From Bacteroidales bacterium (GTDB taxonomy: Bacteria > Bacteroidota > Bacteroidia > Bacteroidales > UBA10428): a stretch of 64,000 nucleotides of DNA. Of the stretch, positions 16,600 to 26,132 are shown one piece after another (the stretch's first letter is position 1; each line of letters starts with the position of its first letter). The DNA lies in the NCBI GenBank assembly GCA_016928305.1, contig JAFGKY010000062.1, forward strand, positions 78,183 through 142,182. The letters are read 5' to 3'. The notes beneath the pieces were generated by a model. It was given only the letters and a program-made list of their open reading frames with translations, was not told the DNA's origin and ran no database searches. Made by a program: the position numbers and the translations under genes.

Positions 16600-18204
16600 A
16601 TGAAACGTTTCGTATTATTCAGCAGCTTTATATTGTTGATAACTGTCACGGCCAGACCCAGCAGCGAAACGGAAAAACTGTATAAAGAACTTGAGCAATG
16701 CATTCTTAACAAGGAATTCTATCAGATTAAAAAACAGCAACGGATACACGCATTGGTTGATAAACTGCAGGCATCAGCAGGTAACAAAGACCTGACGCTG
16801 GAAATTTATGAACAGCTTTTTAACGAATACAAATCCTTCATTTATGACTCAGCTTTTAAGTATGTCACCAAGATAAATGAACTGGCTGATGAATCCGGTG
16901 ATCGCTCCAGGATAAACAAAGCCAGGATAAATATGGGATTTACCCTTCTTTCTTCTGGATTGTTTAAGGAATCACTCGATATCCTGAACAGCATAAAGCT
17001 GAATCATGCTGATACCATTATCCTGCAAGAATATTATCTGGTTGTTGCCCGAACCTATCATGATCTGGCCGATTATGACAACGATGATTATTTTGCACGG
17101 TCTTACCGGAAAACCGGGAACCTATACCTCGATTCGGCCATTTACCTGCTGGATGATAAAACCCCCGAATACTGGTCAGCTATCGGCCTTCGCAAAATGA
17201 AGTCGGATGATCTGAAAGGTTCCTCCGATGCCTTTAATTATCTTATATCCAAATATGACCTTCCCGATCACGAACTGGCCATTGCCACATCAAGTCTGGG
17301 ATATGTATATTCACAATTGGGCCGTGTTAATGAGGCAATTGATATGCTGATCAAAGCAGCCATTGCCGATATCAAATCTTCCACGCGGGAAACAGTAGCT
17401 CTCAGGAATCTTGCCGTACACCTTTATAATAAAGGTAACATCGATATAGCATACCGGTACATCAAGATCGCTTTTGATGATGCTACCTTTTACAACGCAC
17501 GCCACCGGAAGATCGAGACCGGTGCTGTTCTGCCAATCATCGAAGGGGAAAGACTGTCGACCATTGAAAAGCAGAAAAAACAACTATTGCTTTATTCGGT
17601 ATTGATCACTGTTTTGTCCTTCCTCCTGATCATTTTTGCACTGATCATATATAAACAACTGAAAGAACTTAAAAAAGTCAAGCTGCAGCTTCAGAACATC
17701 AACTACGATCTGCACAAAATGAACGACAGTCTGCTGGAGGCAAACAAAATAAAAGAAAAATATATAGGCTACTTCTTTAAAGTGAATTCCATCTATATTG
17801 AAAAAATTGAAGAATTTCAGAAGCTGGTTCACCGAAAGATCGTATCACGTCAATTTGATGACCTGGATGATATTATTAAAAACAGCTATTTTAAAAAAGA
17901 AAGGGAAAATCTGTATATAAGTTTTGATAAAATCTTTTTAAAGATTTTTCCGCATTTTGTTGATGAATTTAACACCATGTTCAGGGCAGAAGACCGGATC
18001 GTATTACAGGAAGATGAACTGCTGAATACCGACCTGCGTATTTTTGCACTGATGCGACTGGGCATTTCTGATAATGAGCAAATCGCGAAGTTCCTCGATT
18101 ATTCGGTAAACACAATATACACCTATAAAACAAAGATTAAGAACAAGGCGATCATACCGCGGAATGAGTTTGATGACAGAATAATGGCAATCAAAGCGCT
18201 GTAA
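16600..18204 (+). CDS. Membrane-anchored TPR regulator with C-terminal HTH (DUF6377-like), likely PUL regulator
   Basis: 534 residues from the ATG at 16600, chosen because it starts a signal peptide ('MKRFVLFSSFILLITVTA'); the frame opens at 16573. Residues ~25-320 are helical repeats of TPR type, predicted periplasmic. A transmembrane helix lies near 325-345 ('LLLYSVLITVLSFLLIIFALIIY'), followed by a coiled coil. The cytoplasmic end carries a LuxR-like helix-turn-helix: 'ALMRLGISDNEQIAKFLDYS' then 'VNTIYTYKTKIKNKA'. This layout is that of Bacteroidota DUF6377 proteins found beside SusC/SusD loci. Position, just upstream of the susC operon in the same orientation, suggests it senses a glycan and activates that operon. 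Confidence 0.8.
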   Translation: MKRFVLFSSFILLITVTARPSSETEKLYKELEQCILNKEFYQIKKQQRIHALVDKLQASAGNKDLTLEIYEQLFNEYKSFIYDSAFKYVTKINELADESGDRSRINKARINMGFTLLSSGLFKESLDILNSIKLNHADTIILQEYYLVVARTYHDLADYDNDDYFARSYRKTGNLYLDSAIYLLDDKTPEYWSAIGLRKMKSDDLKGSSDAFNYLISKYDLPDHELAIATSSLGYVYSQLGRVNEAIDMLIKAAIADIKSSTRETVALRNLAVHLYNKGNIDIAYRYIKIAFDDATFYNARHRKIETGAVLPIIEGERLSTIEKQKKQLLLYSVLITVLSFLLIIFALIIYKQLKELKKVKLQLQNINYDLHKMNDSLLEANKIKEKYIGYFFKVNSIYIEKIEEFQKLVHRKIVSRQFDDLDDIIKNSYFKKERENLYISFDKIFLKIFPHFVDEFNTMFRAEDRIVLQEDELLNTDLRIFALMRLGISDNEQIAKFLDYSVNTIYTYKTKIKNKAIIPRNEFDDRIMAIKAL

Positions 18205-18294
18205 AGTCTGCCGACGCGATTGACAAATCTCAATCTTCATAACAATTTCAACAATCACAATTATTATTACTATAACAACAAATTCACTTCCTTC

Positions 18295-18336
18295 ACTTTT
18301 CACTTTTCACTTTTCACTTTTCACTATTCACTTTTC
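18295..18336. repeat. Tandem heptamer ACTTTTC x6
   Basis: Six head-to-tail 7-bp units, the fifth differing by T to A. Low-complexity runs of this kind are frequent between Bacteroidota genes; no function assigned. Confidence 0.8.
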
Positions 18337-18484
18337 GTTTTCTTCTATTATCACCATAATTCATCTATATTAATTTCCGGCATTTTGTTAATCATATCAT
18401 TGAATTACAGATTATTGATTCAAAATCATCCTCCCGGATATCTATATTTAGCCTGAAATAATTCCGTTTGGCAGAAATCGGGGG

Positions 18485-18492
18485 TAGCTTTG
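18485..18492 (+). promoter_or_regulatory. Candidate -7 element of the PUL operon
   Basis: TAGCTTTG fits the Bacteroidota sigma-ABfr -7 box TAnnTTTG and lies 98 bp upstream of the first operon codon. The expected -33 TTTG at a 19-21 bp spacing is not present, so this is tentative. Confidence 0.3.
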
Positions 18493-18589
18493 TATTGAAA
18501 TGGAAATATCTATGTATATATCCGTGCAGCAATCATTCCTGACCTTAGTAAAATTCTTTAATTAATCACATAAATCTTAATTAATGCAT

Positions 18590-19114
18590 ATGAGAAAAAC
18601 AAACTTTTACCTGCTTTTCCTGTTGCTGTTCATGGCCTTCATGCAAGGTTGTGAAAAAACAGATGACGGGACTTATACAGCACCAATAACCCTGTATGAA
18701 AAAATTGGAGGTAGCTGGTCAATGACCACCCTCACACAAATTGATGAAGTGGCAAAAGTTAACGCTCTCAAACCCGATGAAATAGCGATGACCAGTCATT
18801 TTAATTTCAGGTCGTTCGTGATTTCGCTAAACGTTGATTCATCATTCCTGCCTACTACCTATGAAGTAGCCGGTTCTGCTCCCGAACTTTTTGCTCCCAG
18901 CGGATATTGGGAGCTGGATGATCCGTTCGTCCATGCCGACGGTACCTCTACCAACATTTTTCTTTACGCTGATGAAGCCAAAACACAGCTTACCGACAAA
19001 CTTATTGTATTGGCCATTCCAGGAAAAACGAATGTCCTGGAGTTTTCCCTAACCCGCTCAGACAAAGGAAGTCCTTATGTTACTTATGAATACAGACTCA
19101 AACCTGCCAATTAA
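18590..19114 (+). CDS. PUL surface lipoprotein, DUF5004-like
   Basis: 174 residues from the second ATG ('MRKTNFYLLFLLLFMAFMQGC'), which gives a clean lipoprotein signal with the lipidated Cys in 'FMQGCEKT'; an ATG two codons earlier is also possible. The mature part is a single beta-rich domain with 'GGSWSMTTLTQIDEV', resembling the DUF5004 lipocalin-like family that recurs at the head of PULs. It probably binds glycan at the outer membrane, although no binding site can be seen. Its stop is 13 bp before the next start, so it is the first gene of the susCD operon. Confidence 0.65.
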   Translation: MRKTNFYLLFLLLFMAFMQGCEKTDDGTYTAPITLYEKIGGSWSMTTLTQIDEVAKVNALKPDEIAMTSHFNFRSFVISLNVDSSFLPTTYEVAGSAPELFAPSGYWELDDPFVHADGTSTNIFLYADEAKTQLTDKLIVLAIPGKTNVLEFSLTRSDKGSPYVTYEYRLKPAN

Positions 19115-19127
19115 TACGTTAAAAACC

Positions 19128-20234
19128 ATGAAAAAGATCATTTTTGTTTTCTTAATATCCACCGTATTATCCTTGTCAGCGATGGCAGCCGGAAGAATTG
19201 CCGAAATATGGACACAACCGGCTGTTTTTAAGGCCGATGAATCGGTATCGTGGTTCTTCGATGTTACGGGAACGGATCTCGAAGGACTTACCGAAGGCGT
19301 CTATATGTGGACATGGTTCCCCACTGAACCTGATGCCGGACACTGGTCTAATTCCTCCGAATTTGCCGCATTGACTTATGTTGAAGGCAATCTCTGGAGG
19401 TTTGACCTTACACCAACTGACTATTACGGTGTGGAAGCAAGTACCATAACGGCATTTTACGGCTTGTTGAAGAACAAGGATGGATCAAAGGCAACTGATG
19501 CCTTTGCTCCCGACCAGATTCCTGCCAACGATATCCGTTTATACAGCCTTTCAACAATCAAAGGAACAGCACTGATTGATTATTATCCCAAAGATTTCAC
19601 AGTTGACCGTCCGCTGTCGGTGCTGATCAATGCCAACAACACCTGGTCGGGTTGTGAAACCTCGCCCATACAAGGCGACCTGGCCAATGCTGCCAATGTT
19701 CATATGCATGGAGGTGTTAATTTCTGGAATATCCTTGTGGAGAACAACGCTGATAATCTCGAAAAAACCGAACTGACAGCGCTCGGAAATGGCATTTACC
19801 GGATGGACATGATCCTGGAAGATTATTTTTCCCTTCCTTCAGGATACGAACTGAACAATATCAACATGGTGTTCTCCGATGCCACATGGACGCATATAGG
19901 CAAAGACCAGTCGTGCAATGACTTTCTCATAAATACACTGGAAGAGCCGGTTTCAGAACTCAAGTTCTTTCCGCAAAAATTCAGCAGGAAAGATCTGCTT
20001 ACTATTATCCGGACCGATAATGAATCCTATGTATCGGCCCTCACCTATACCATCACAGCCGGCACTGTTGTTTTAACAGGTTCTTTTGAGGGTAAGAGCG
20101 ATGAAATGCGGGCATACATTGACCTGGTGACACCACTGAAAGACCAGACAACGATTGATAAGATAAATGTTGTCATCAAGGATAATACCGGGCGAACTAT
20201 CACCAATACCGATATATCGCTTGTTACGCTATAA
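19128..20234 (+). CDS. PUL-associated secreted beta-sandwich protein (DUF4961-like)
   Basis: 368 residues from the ATG at 19128, chosen for its signal peptide ('MKKIIFVFLISTVLSLSAMA'). Two similar halves can be seen: each has an N-terminal strand ('IAEIWTQPAVFKADESVSWFFDV' and 'DYYPKDFTVDRPLSVLINA'), and a 'FYGLLKN'/'INMVFSD' element. This is a tandem starch-binding-module-like plan, as in SusE/SusF-type proteins. No lipobox, so it is periplasmic or surface exposed by another route. Operon position between the DUF5004-like lipoprotein and susC indicates a glycan-binding accessory role; the ligand is unknown. Confidence 0.6.
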   Translation: MKKIIFVFLISTVLSLSAMAAGRIAEIWTQPAVFKADESVSWFFDVTGTDLEGLTEGVYMWTWFPTEPDAGHWSNSSEFAALTYVEGNLWRFDLTPTDYYGVEASTITAFYGLLKNKDGSKATDAFAPDQIPANDIRLYSLSTIKGTALIDYYPKDFTVDRPLSVLINANNTWSGCETSPIQGDLANAANVHMHGGVNFWNILVENNADNLEKTELTALGNGIYRMDMILEDYFSLPSGYELNNINMVFSDATWTHIGKDQSCNDFLINTLEEPVSELKFFPQKFSRKDLLTIIRTDNESYVSALTYTITAGTVVLTGSFEGKSDEMRAYIDLVTPLKDQTTIDKINVVIKDNTGRTITNTDISLVTL

Positions 20235-20266
20235 CAAACCAATAACCGAATGAAAACACACAGAAT

Positions 20267-23209
20267 ATGAAATACATATATAAAATAAAAAGCAGTCTCC
20301 TGATACAATTAATGTTGCTGTTTGCCGGCCTGTTCATTACACATGTTGAAATGCAGGCCCAGGAACCTGAGATAATTACAGTACAAGGAATTGTATACGA
20401 CCAGGCTGATCAGCCATTGGTTGGGGCTACCATTGTTATTGAAGGTACTACTACGGGTACAGTTACCGATATTGACGGTAAATTCTCCCTGCCATGTCCT
20501 AAAGGCTGTACTCTCGCTATTGGATTTGTCGGTTATAAAGGCCAGCTACTAACAGTATCCTCCGCTGATAAATTAACCGTTGTACTGGAAGAAAATGTTA
20601 TCGCTCTTGAGGAAGCCATAGTGGTTGCTGTAGGATACGGCACCATGCGCAAATCGGATCTGACAGGAGCCATCGCCTCGGTTTCATCCGAGAAGTTCAA
20701 AAAAGGAATTGTTTCTTCTTCCGAACAACTATTGCAGGGTAAGGTAGCGGGACTAAACGTGGTTCAGGGTTCCGGTGACCCTGCTGCCGGAGCTTCCCTG
20801 CGGCTCAGGGGAGGCACATCGCTTCAAGCCAGTAACAGCCCCCTTATAGTGGTGGATGGCATACCCGGTGTAGACTTCAATTCGGTTCAACCCTCCGAGA
20901 TTGTCTCGATCGACATATTAAAGGACGCTTCAGCAGCAGCCATTTATGGATCAAGAGGTGCAAATGGAGTTATCATCGTGACCACCAATCGTGCAGATAA
21001 AGGGAAAAGAGCAGAATACAACGGATATGTGGCATTCGGAACGGTAGCAAATCACCTCGACCTGCTGTCAGCTGACCAGTGGAGAGCTTATGTCCGTGAA
21101 AACAATGTGGTTGGGGCTGTCGATTACGGGGCTGACACCGACTGGCAAAAGGAAATTGAACAAACCAGCATATCTCATTCGCATACCCTGGCTTTTTCAA
21201 ATGCCCGTGAAAGCGGGGGATACCGTATCTCACTGAACTACCTGTATAACGACGGAGTTATTAAAACAAGTCACCTCGACAGGCTTGGAGGAAGTATTTC
21301 AGCCAATCAGGACGTCTGGGATGACAGGCTCAAACTCGAAGCCGGTATACACAGTAACTTTGATAAATGGAATCCTGTTGATAACGGCATTTTTGAACGA
21401 TCGTATAATCTTTGCCCTACCATCCCGGTAAAAAATGAGCAGGGTGAATACACGCAAATTACCGGTACAGCGTATGAAAATCCGGTTGAACTGAATACCC
21501 ACCGGTACGCTGATAATACGCGTCACCGCTTCCTTGGATACGGCAAAGCAGAGTTAAAGATAATCCGCGATCTAAAGGGAGTGGTTAATGTGTCCTATGA
21601 ATACAACTCCATGCAAACCAACTATTACAGACCCAGCTATGCCTTTATAGAAGGCCGGGATATCAAGGGAAGAGGACAAAAGACCCTGGCCGATTACAGG
21701 AATATGCAATTTGAAGGCTACCTCACCTGGGATTCCAAATTCGGCGAGAACCACAAATACAATCTGATGGCAGGATATTCATACCTTGACAATACATATG
21801 AAGGTTTTGGAGCTGAACGCAGGGGATTCGACACCGACCTTTTCCTGTATAACAATCTTGATGCAGGTCAGGATTATCGGGTCACCGATGTATACTCCTA
21901 TAAAGGCAATGCCAAGTTAATTTCGTTTTTTGGTCGTGCTAATTACAGTTTCAAAGGGAGATACATGTTCACTGCCACCTTGCGGCGTGATGGTTCTTCG
22001 CGTTTTGGCGAAAATCATGAATGGGGAATGTTCCCTTCAGCTTCCTTTGCCTGGAGGATATCTGACGAAGTCTTTATGCAAGGTCTGCAGCCCTGGCTCA
22101 ACAACCTGAAGCTGCGGATCGGATACGGTGTTACCGGTAACCAGGAAGGTATCGGGGAATATAAATCCCTTTCTATCCTTGGCGCTGGTGGCGCTTCTTA
22201 TTACGATGCAACAACAGATACATGGAAACAGGCATACCGGCCCGCACAAAATCCCAATCCCGACCTGAAATGGGAATCAACTGCCCAGTCAAATATTGGG
22301 CTTGATTTTGCGCTGATAGGCCGTATTTACGGTACCATTGAAGTATACGAGAAAAAAACCAGCGATTTGCTGTTTTCTTATGCCGTTCCGCAGCCTCCGA
22401 ACCTGTACCAATATACAATGGCCAATGTAGGTGACTTAACCAACACTGGAATTGAACTGACGCTGAATGCCAACGTGCTCAGTAAAGCCGATATTTCCTG
22501 GGATGTAAATCTCACCGCTTCACACAACGTGCAGAAGATAACCGAGTTATCTGATAAAACCTATAAAACTGAAGCCGTCCAGACCGGTCCGCTGCACGAT
22601 ATCAGGGGAATGTCAAATCAGTATGCACAAACGATCAGGGAAGATTATCCGGTAGGTACTTTCTGGGGGCCTGAATGCCTTGGCCTTGACTCCCTCGGGC
22701 AGTTCATCCTTGTAAACGAGGATTCAGGCCAGTACCTCGGAAATGCCCAGCCTAAATTCAGCATGGGCTTTGGAACGACTTTCATCTACCGGAATTTTGA
22801 CCTTGATATAGCCACTTATGGCATGTTCGGACAGAAGGTTCTGAACGCTTCAGCCATGAGCATGAATGATCCAAGCCGGTTACCTGCACAAAATGTACCT
22901 GATGCTCTTTTAGATGATAAAATGAAACCCAAGATAACATCCGATGCGACCTATTCGAGTTACTGGATTGAAGACGCATCATTTTTCCGTATTCAGAGTG
23001 TTACGTTGGGATATAAGATCAAAGCAACCAAACTGGGATTCGAAAAGATTAGGTTGTATGTAACCGGAGAAAACCTTCTTGTTTTAACCAATTATACAGG
23101 TGTTGATCCTGAAGTTAGTATATCCGATCTTAATAATGTCGGAATTGATAAGTTTAACTATTATCCAAAGCCCAGAACCATCATTATCGGGCTGAACCTG
23201 GCATTTTAA
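20267..23209 (+). CDS. SusC/RagA-family TonB-linked outer membrane transporter
   Basis: 980 residues. A signal peptide is followed by a CarboxypepD_reg-like domain ('VQGIVYDQADQPLVGATIVIEGT' region, with 'GTVTDIDGKFSL'), a TonB box-like stretch, then the plug, starting 'VAVGYGTMRKSDLTGAIASV'. The SusC plug motif 'PLIVVDGIPG', 'ILKDASAAAIYGSRGANGVIIVTT' is intact. The remainder is a ~22-strand barrel ending in the C-terminal strand '...RTIIIGLNLAF', with the terminal aromatic. It imports oligosaccharides energised by TonB/ExbBD, in complex with the SusD partner encoded 14 bp downstream. Confidence 0.97.
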   Translation: MKYIYKIKSSLLIQLMLLFAGLFITHVEMQAQEPEIITVQGIVYDQADQPLVGATIVIEGTTTGTVTDIDGKFSLPCPKGCTLAIGFVGYKGQLLTVSSADKLTVVLEENVIALEEAIVVAVGYGTMRKSDLTGAIASVSSEKFKKGIVSSSEQLLQGKVAGLNVVQGSGDPAAGASLRLRGGTSLQASNSPLIVVDGIPGVDFNSVQPSEIVSIDILKDASAAAIYGSRGANGVIIVTTNRADKGKRAEYNGYVAFGTVANHLDLLSADQWRAYVRENNVVGAVDYGADTDWQKEIEQTSISHSHTLAFSNARESGGYRISLNYLYNDGVIKTSHLDRLGGSISANQDVWDDRLKLEAGIHSNFDKWNPVDNGIFERSYNLCPTIPVKNEQGEYTQITGTAYENPVELNTHRYADNTRHRFLGYGKAELKIIRDLKGVVNVSYEYNSMQTNYYRPSYAFIEGRDIKGRGQKTLADYRNMQFEGYLTWDSKFGENHKYNLMAGYSYLDNTYEGFGAERRGFDTDLFLYNNLDAGQDYRVTDVYSYKGNAKLISFFGRANYSFKGRYMFTATLRRDGSSRFGENHEWGMFPSASFAWRISDEVFMQGLQPWLNNLKLRIGYGVTGNQEGIGEYKSLSILGAGGASYYDATTDTWKQAYRPAQNPNPDLKWESTAQSNIGLDFALIGRIYGTIEVYEKKTSDLLFSYAVPQPPNLYQYTMANVGDLTNTGIELTLNANVLSKADISWDVNLTASHNVQKITELSDKTYKTEAVQTGPLHDIRGMSNQYAQTIREDYPVGTFWGPECLGLDSLGQFILVNEDSGQYLGNAQPKFSMGFGTTFIYRNFDLDIATYGMFGQKVLNASAMSMNDPSRLPAQNVPDALLDDKMKPKITSDATYSSYWIEDASFFRIQSVTLGYKIKATKLGFEKIRLYVTGENLLVLTNYTGVDPEVSISDLNNVGIDKFNYYPKPRTIIIGLNLAF

Positions 23210-23223
23210 CTTTTAAGAAAAAA

Positions 23224-24768
23224 ATGAACATGAAAAACAAAATAATAAATGTGGTCATAATTGCTGTATTATTATCATCAGCCTGCACCGATCTCGATGA
23301 AACCCTTTACGATATTGTAGAGACGTCAAGTTACGGTAAAACGCCTTCCGAAATTGAGACCATTGTCGGAGGTACTTATGCCTCGCTGAGAGGATTCCGC
23401 GATAATACATCAATCTCTTACCCGACATGCGAATATGTTTTTTTCCTGGTGGAATGTGTTTCCGATGAAGCCTGTATTCCAACACGCGGAACTGACTGGT
23501 ATGATGGAGGCCGGTATCAGGAAGCCGAATATCATACATATACATCAATAAATCCTATGGTTTTAAGCGCATGGAGGTACAATTATACAGGGATTGCCGA
23601 AGTGAACAAAGTGATCTATCAGGTTGACCGGTCAAATCAGACGCAGGAGGAAAAAGACCTTATCAAGGCAGAACTTCGCGGATTGCGCGCCTATTATTAC
23701 TACAACCTGCTGGATCTGTTCGGCAACGTGCCCCTTGTCATTGACTTCGAAGATCTGAATCCGCCGACAACGGCTACGCGTTTGCAAGTATTCAACTTTG
23801 TGGAATCGGAATTACTGAATATTGTTGATGACCTTTCAGAAACTCCGATATACGGCCGGTTTACACAGCCTGTGGCATATACTCTGTTGGCCCGTTTATA
23901 CCTCAATGCGGAAGTATTTACCGAAGTGCTCAACGACAACGGAGAAACGGAGACGCCGGGAACACCCCGCTGGCAGGATTGCATCAACGCCTGTGATAAA
24001 GTTACCGGGTATTCCCTTGAACCTGACTATTTCACCAACTTTTTAACAGCCAATGAGGTTTCAAGAGAAAATATTTTCGTAATACCCTATGATCACAAAG
24101 CCGGTACTCTGGGGAATTATCTCAATTCGATGTCGTATCATTACAACCAGCGCCTGGCCTTTTCACCTACGGGTCAGTGGCAATGGAGCGCCAATGGTAT
24201 CTGTGGCCAGCCGGGGCTTTGGTCGTCATTTGACGACAAGGATGTTCGTAAAAAGTCGATGCTTGAAGGTGAACAGATAAACCTGGCAACCGGATCCATC
24301 GTGGTTATGGCGAATGGCAACCCGCTGATCTATACCGAAGAGATCGTTGATTTCCTGCATGCCGAGCAGAACGAAGGCGTGCGCCTGAACAAATACGAAG
24401 TGAAGCTGGACGAAGTATGGGAACGTGACCACGACTGGGTTGTGATGCGGTATGCGGAGGTAATTCTGATGAAAGCCGAATGCCTGATAAGGCTTGGAAC
24501 TCCTGACCTGGCACGCCCGCTTATTGCCCAGATTCGCACCCGGGCAGGACTTGATACTCCGGCCTCGATTGACCTTGAAATGCTTGATGATGAACTGAAG
24601 TATGAATTTGTTTTTGAGGGACACCGGCGTACCGACAATATACGCTCGGGCGACTATTTCAAGGCGTCATGGATTAAACCAGAAACACCACGATGGCGTG
24701 GTATTTTTCCGATCCCTCAGTCTGAAATAGATAAAAATCCGCAACTCAAACAGAATCCGGGTTATTAA
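23224..24768 (+). CDS. SusD/RagB-family glycan-binding lipoprotein
   Basis: 514 residues. Lipobox 'LLSSAC' puts the lipidated Cys at about residue 21. The body has the SusD helical TPR scaffold with characteristic segments: 'ELRGLRAYYYYNLLDLFGNVPLV' region, 'RQ'-type 'TLLARLYLNAEVF', and the C-terminal 'FEGHRRTDNIRSGDYF' and 'FPIPQSEIDKNPQLKQNPGY'. SusD lids the SusC barrel at the outer surface and binds the incoming glycan. The 14-bp spacing to susC and shared strand show a canonical pair. The native ligand is not deducible from sequence. Confidence 0.96.
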   Translation: MNMKNKIINVVIIAVLLSSACTDLDETLYDIVETSSYGKTPSEIETIVGGTYASLRGFRDNTSISYPTCEYVFFLVECVSDEACIPTRGTDWYDGGRYQEAEYHTYTSINPMVLSAWRYNYTGIAEVNKVIYQVDRSNQTQEEKDLIKAELRGLRAYYYYNLLDLFGNVPLVIDFEDLNPPTTATRLQVFNFVESELLNIVDDLSETPIYGRFTQPVAYTLLARLYLNAEVFTEVLNDNGETETPGTPRWQDCINACDKVTGYSLEPDYFTNFLTANEVSRENIFVIPYDHKAGTLGNYLNSMSYHYNQRLAFSPTGQWQWSANGICGQPGLWSSFDDKDVRKKSMLEGEQINLATGSIVVMANGNPLIYTEEIVDFLHAEQNEGVRLNKYEVKLDEVWERDHDWVVMRYAEVILMKAECLIRLGTPDLARPLIAQIRTRAGLDTPASIDLEMLDDELKYEFVFEGHRRTDNIRSGDYFKASWIKPETPRWRGIFPIPQSEIDKNPQLKQNPGY

Positions 24769-24804
24769 GAATTACAGGTTAGTTAATTAGTTGGTTACGG
24801 GAAA

Positions 24805-26049
24805 ATGATAAAAGGATTCCTATACAGCGGGATTGTATTGCTGATGGTTTCATGTTTCGGCTCGTGCGATGATGATTCACCCGGCAATACAGATAATATC
24901 TTAGTGAAAGAATATGCTCCCGTGGACGTACCCAAAACGAACGGGATACAAACCTGGGCCCATTACATGCCGTGGTTTGAGACCAGAGAGACATCTGCAA
25001 ACGGTCAATGGGGGCAGCATTGGACGATGAATACAAGAAATCCTGACATCATGGATGAAACCGGGAAGCGCGAGATCGCTTCCTGGTTCTACCCGTTAAT
25101 TGGTCCTTATGCATCAGGAGATCCTGACCTGATCGAATACCACCTGCTGCTGATGAAATATTCGGGTATCGACGGAGTGTTGATCGACTGGTACGGATCT
25201 TCCGATTTAAATGATTATCAGGCTATCCGCAATAATGCTGAGGCCATGATTAATCTGCTGGACAAAGTTGGACTGGATTTTGCAATGGTGTACGAAGACC
25301 GTTCCATATCAGCAGCGGTGGTTAAGGATCCCGGTTTTGATCGTATAGCCGGAGCACAGGATGATATGTTGTACATGGAACAAAACTATTTTGTACAACC
25401 ATCTTATATTATTATTGATGGCAAACCGCTGTTATTGGTATTCGGACCCGAGGAATTCCATGACCCGGATGAATGGGCCGAAATCCTGTCAGTACTGTCA
25501 CCGGAACCCTGTTTTATCGTTCTGAATTATAAATCGCATGAAACCACACCTTGCTCCTCAGGAGAATACATCTGGGTTGACAATTCTTCACTTGATGCAA
25601 AATATGCCGGGATGAACGCATTTGATCATTATATTGGCGGTGCGTACCCGGGATTCAGGGATTATTACGAAGAAGGAGGATGGGGTACGGGATTTGCATG
25701 GGAGATCGATCACAACAACGGGGAAACCTTTGAAACGAACCTGCAGAAAGCCGGGAATTCCGGCGTTGAATTTCTTCAGCTTATCACATGGAATGATTTC
25801 GGTGAAGGAACCATGATTGAACCCACACTGGAATTCGAATACGAATTTCTGGAACGGATGCAAAATTTCGCCGGTACAACCTTTCAGAAAGCTGAACTAT
25901 GGAAGATAAATAAACTGTATACCCTCAGGAAAGAATTTTCGGGTCGGCAAAAAGAACAAAAAATACTGGATCAGGCATTTTATTATTTTGTTTCCCTGCA
26001 AACGGATAAGGCCGTTCACCTGATCGACAGCCTGATGGCCACCCGGTAA
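24805..26049 (+). CDS. GH99-like (GH71/99) glycoside hydrolase, lipoprotein
   Basis: 414 residues. Lipobox candidates are Cys17 and Cys21. The barrel starts 'IQTWAHYMPWFET' and has 'FYPLIGPYASGDPDLIEYH' and 'YSGIDGVLIDWYG', as in GH99 endo-alpha-mannosidases. The catalytic loop reads Asn330-Asp331-Phe-Gly-Glu334-Gly-Thr; in characterised GH99 enzymes (BxGH99 E333/E336) both positions are Glu, so the base position is Asp here. GH99 enzymes cut alpha-mannan or glucosylated N-glycan internally via an epoxide intermediate. The substrate of this subgroup is uncertain. It is 36 bp after susD and upstream of GH97. Confidence 0.8.
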   Translation: MIKGFLYSGIVLLMVSCFGSCDDDSPGNTDNILVKEYAPVDVPKTNGIQTWAHYMPWFETRETSANGQWGQHWTMNTRNPDIMDETGKREIASWFYPLIGPYASGDPDLIEYHLLLMKYSGIDGVLIDWYGSSDLNDYQAIRNNAEAMINLLDKVGLDFAMVYEDRSISAAVVKDPGFDRIAGAQDDMLYMEQNYFVQPSYIIIDGKPLLLVFGPEEFHDPDEWAEILSVLSPEPCFIVLNYKSHETTPCSSGEYIWVDNSSLDAKYAGMNAFDHYIGGAYPGFRDYYEEGGWGTGFAWEIDHNNGETFETNLQKAGNSGVEFLQLITWNDFGEGTMIEPTLEFEYEFLERMQNFAGTTFQKAELWKINKLYTLRKEFSGRQKEQKILDQAFYYFVSLQTDKAVHLIDSLMATR

Positions 26050-26132
26050 CTGCGGAGACATTAAACATGAGCCTTCCCCCTTTATACATATCCGTACTTT
26101 CAATGAATACAAACTATTTTACCATGCACCGA

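Larger units (their letters stand above)
18205..18589. other. Intergenic region with heptamer repeat and probable PUL promoter
   Basis: 385 bp between the regulator and the susCD operon. It contains six tandem ACTTTTC heptamers (18295-18336, the fifth is ACTATTC) and, 98 bp before the operon's first codon, a TAGCTTTG at 18485-18492. The latter matches the Bacteroidota -7 consensus TAnnTTTG; a TTTG at 18471-18474 lies closer than the usual -33 spacing. No other gene seen. Confidence 0.5.
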
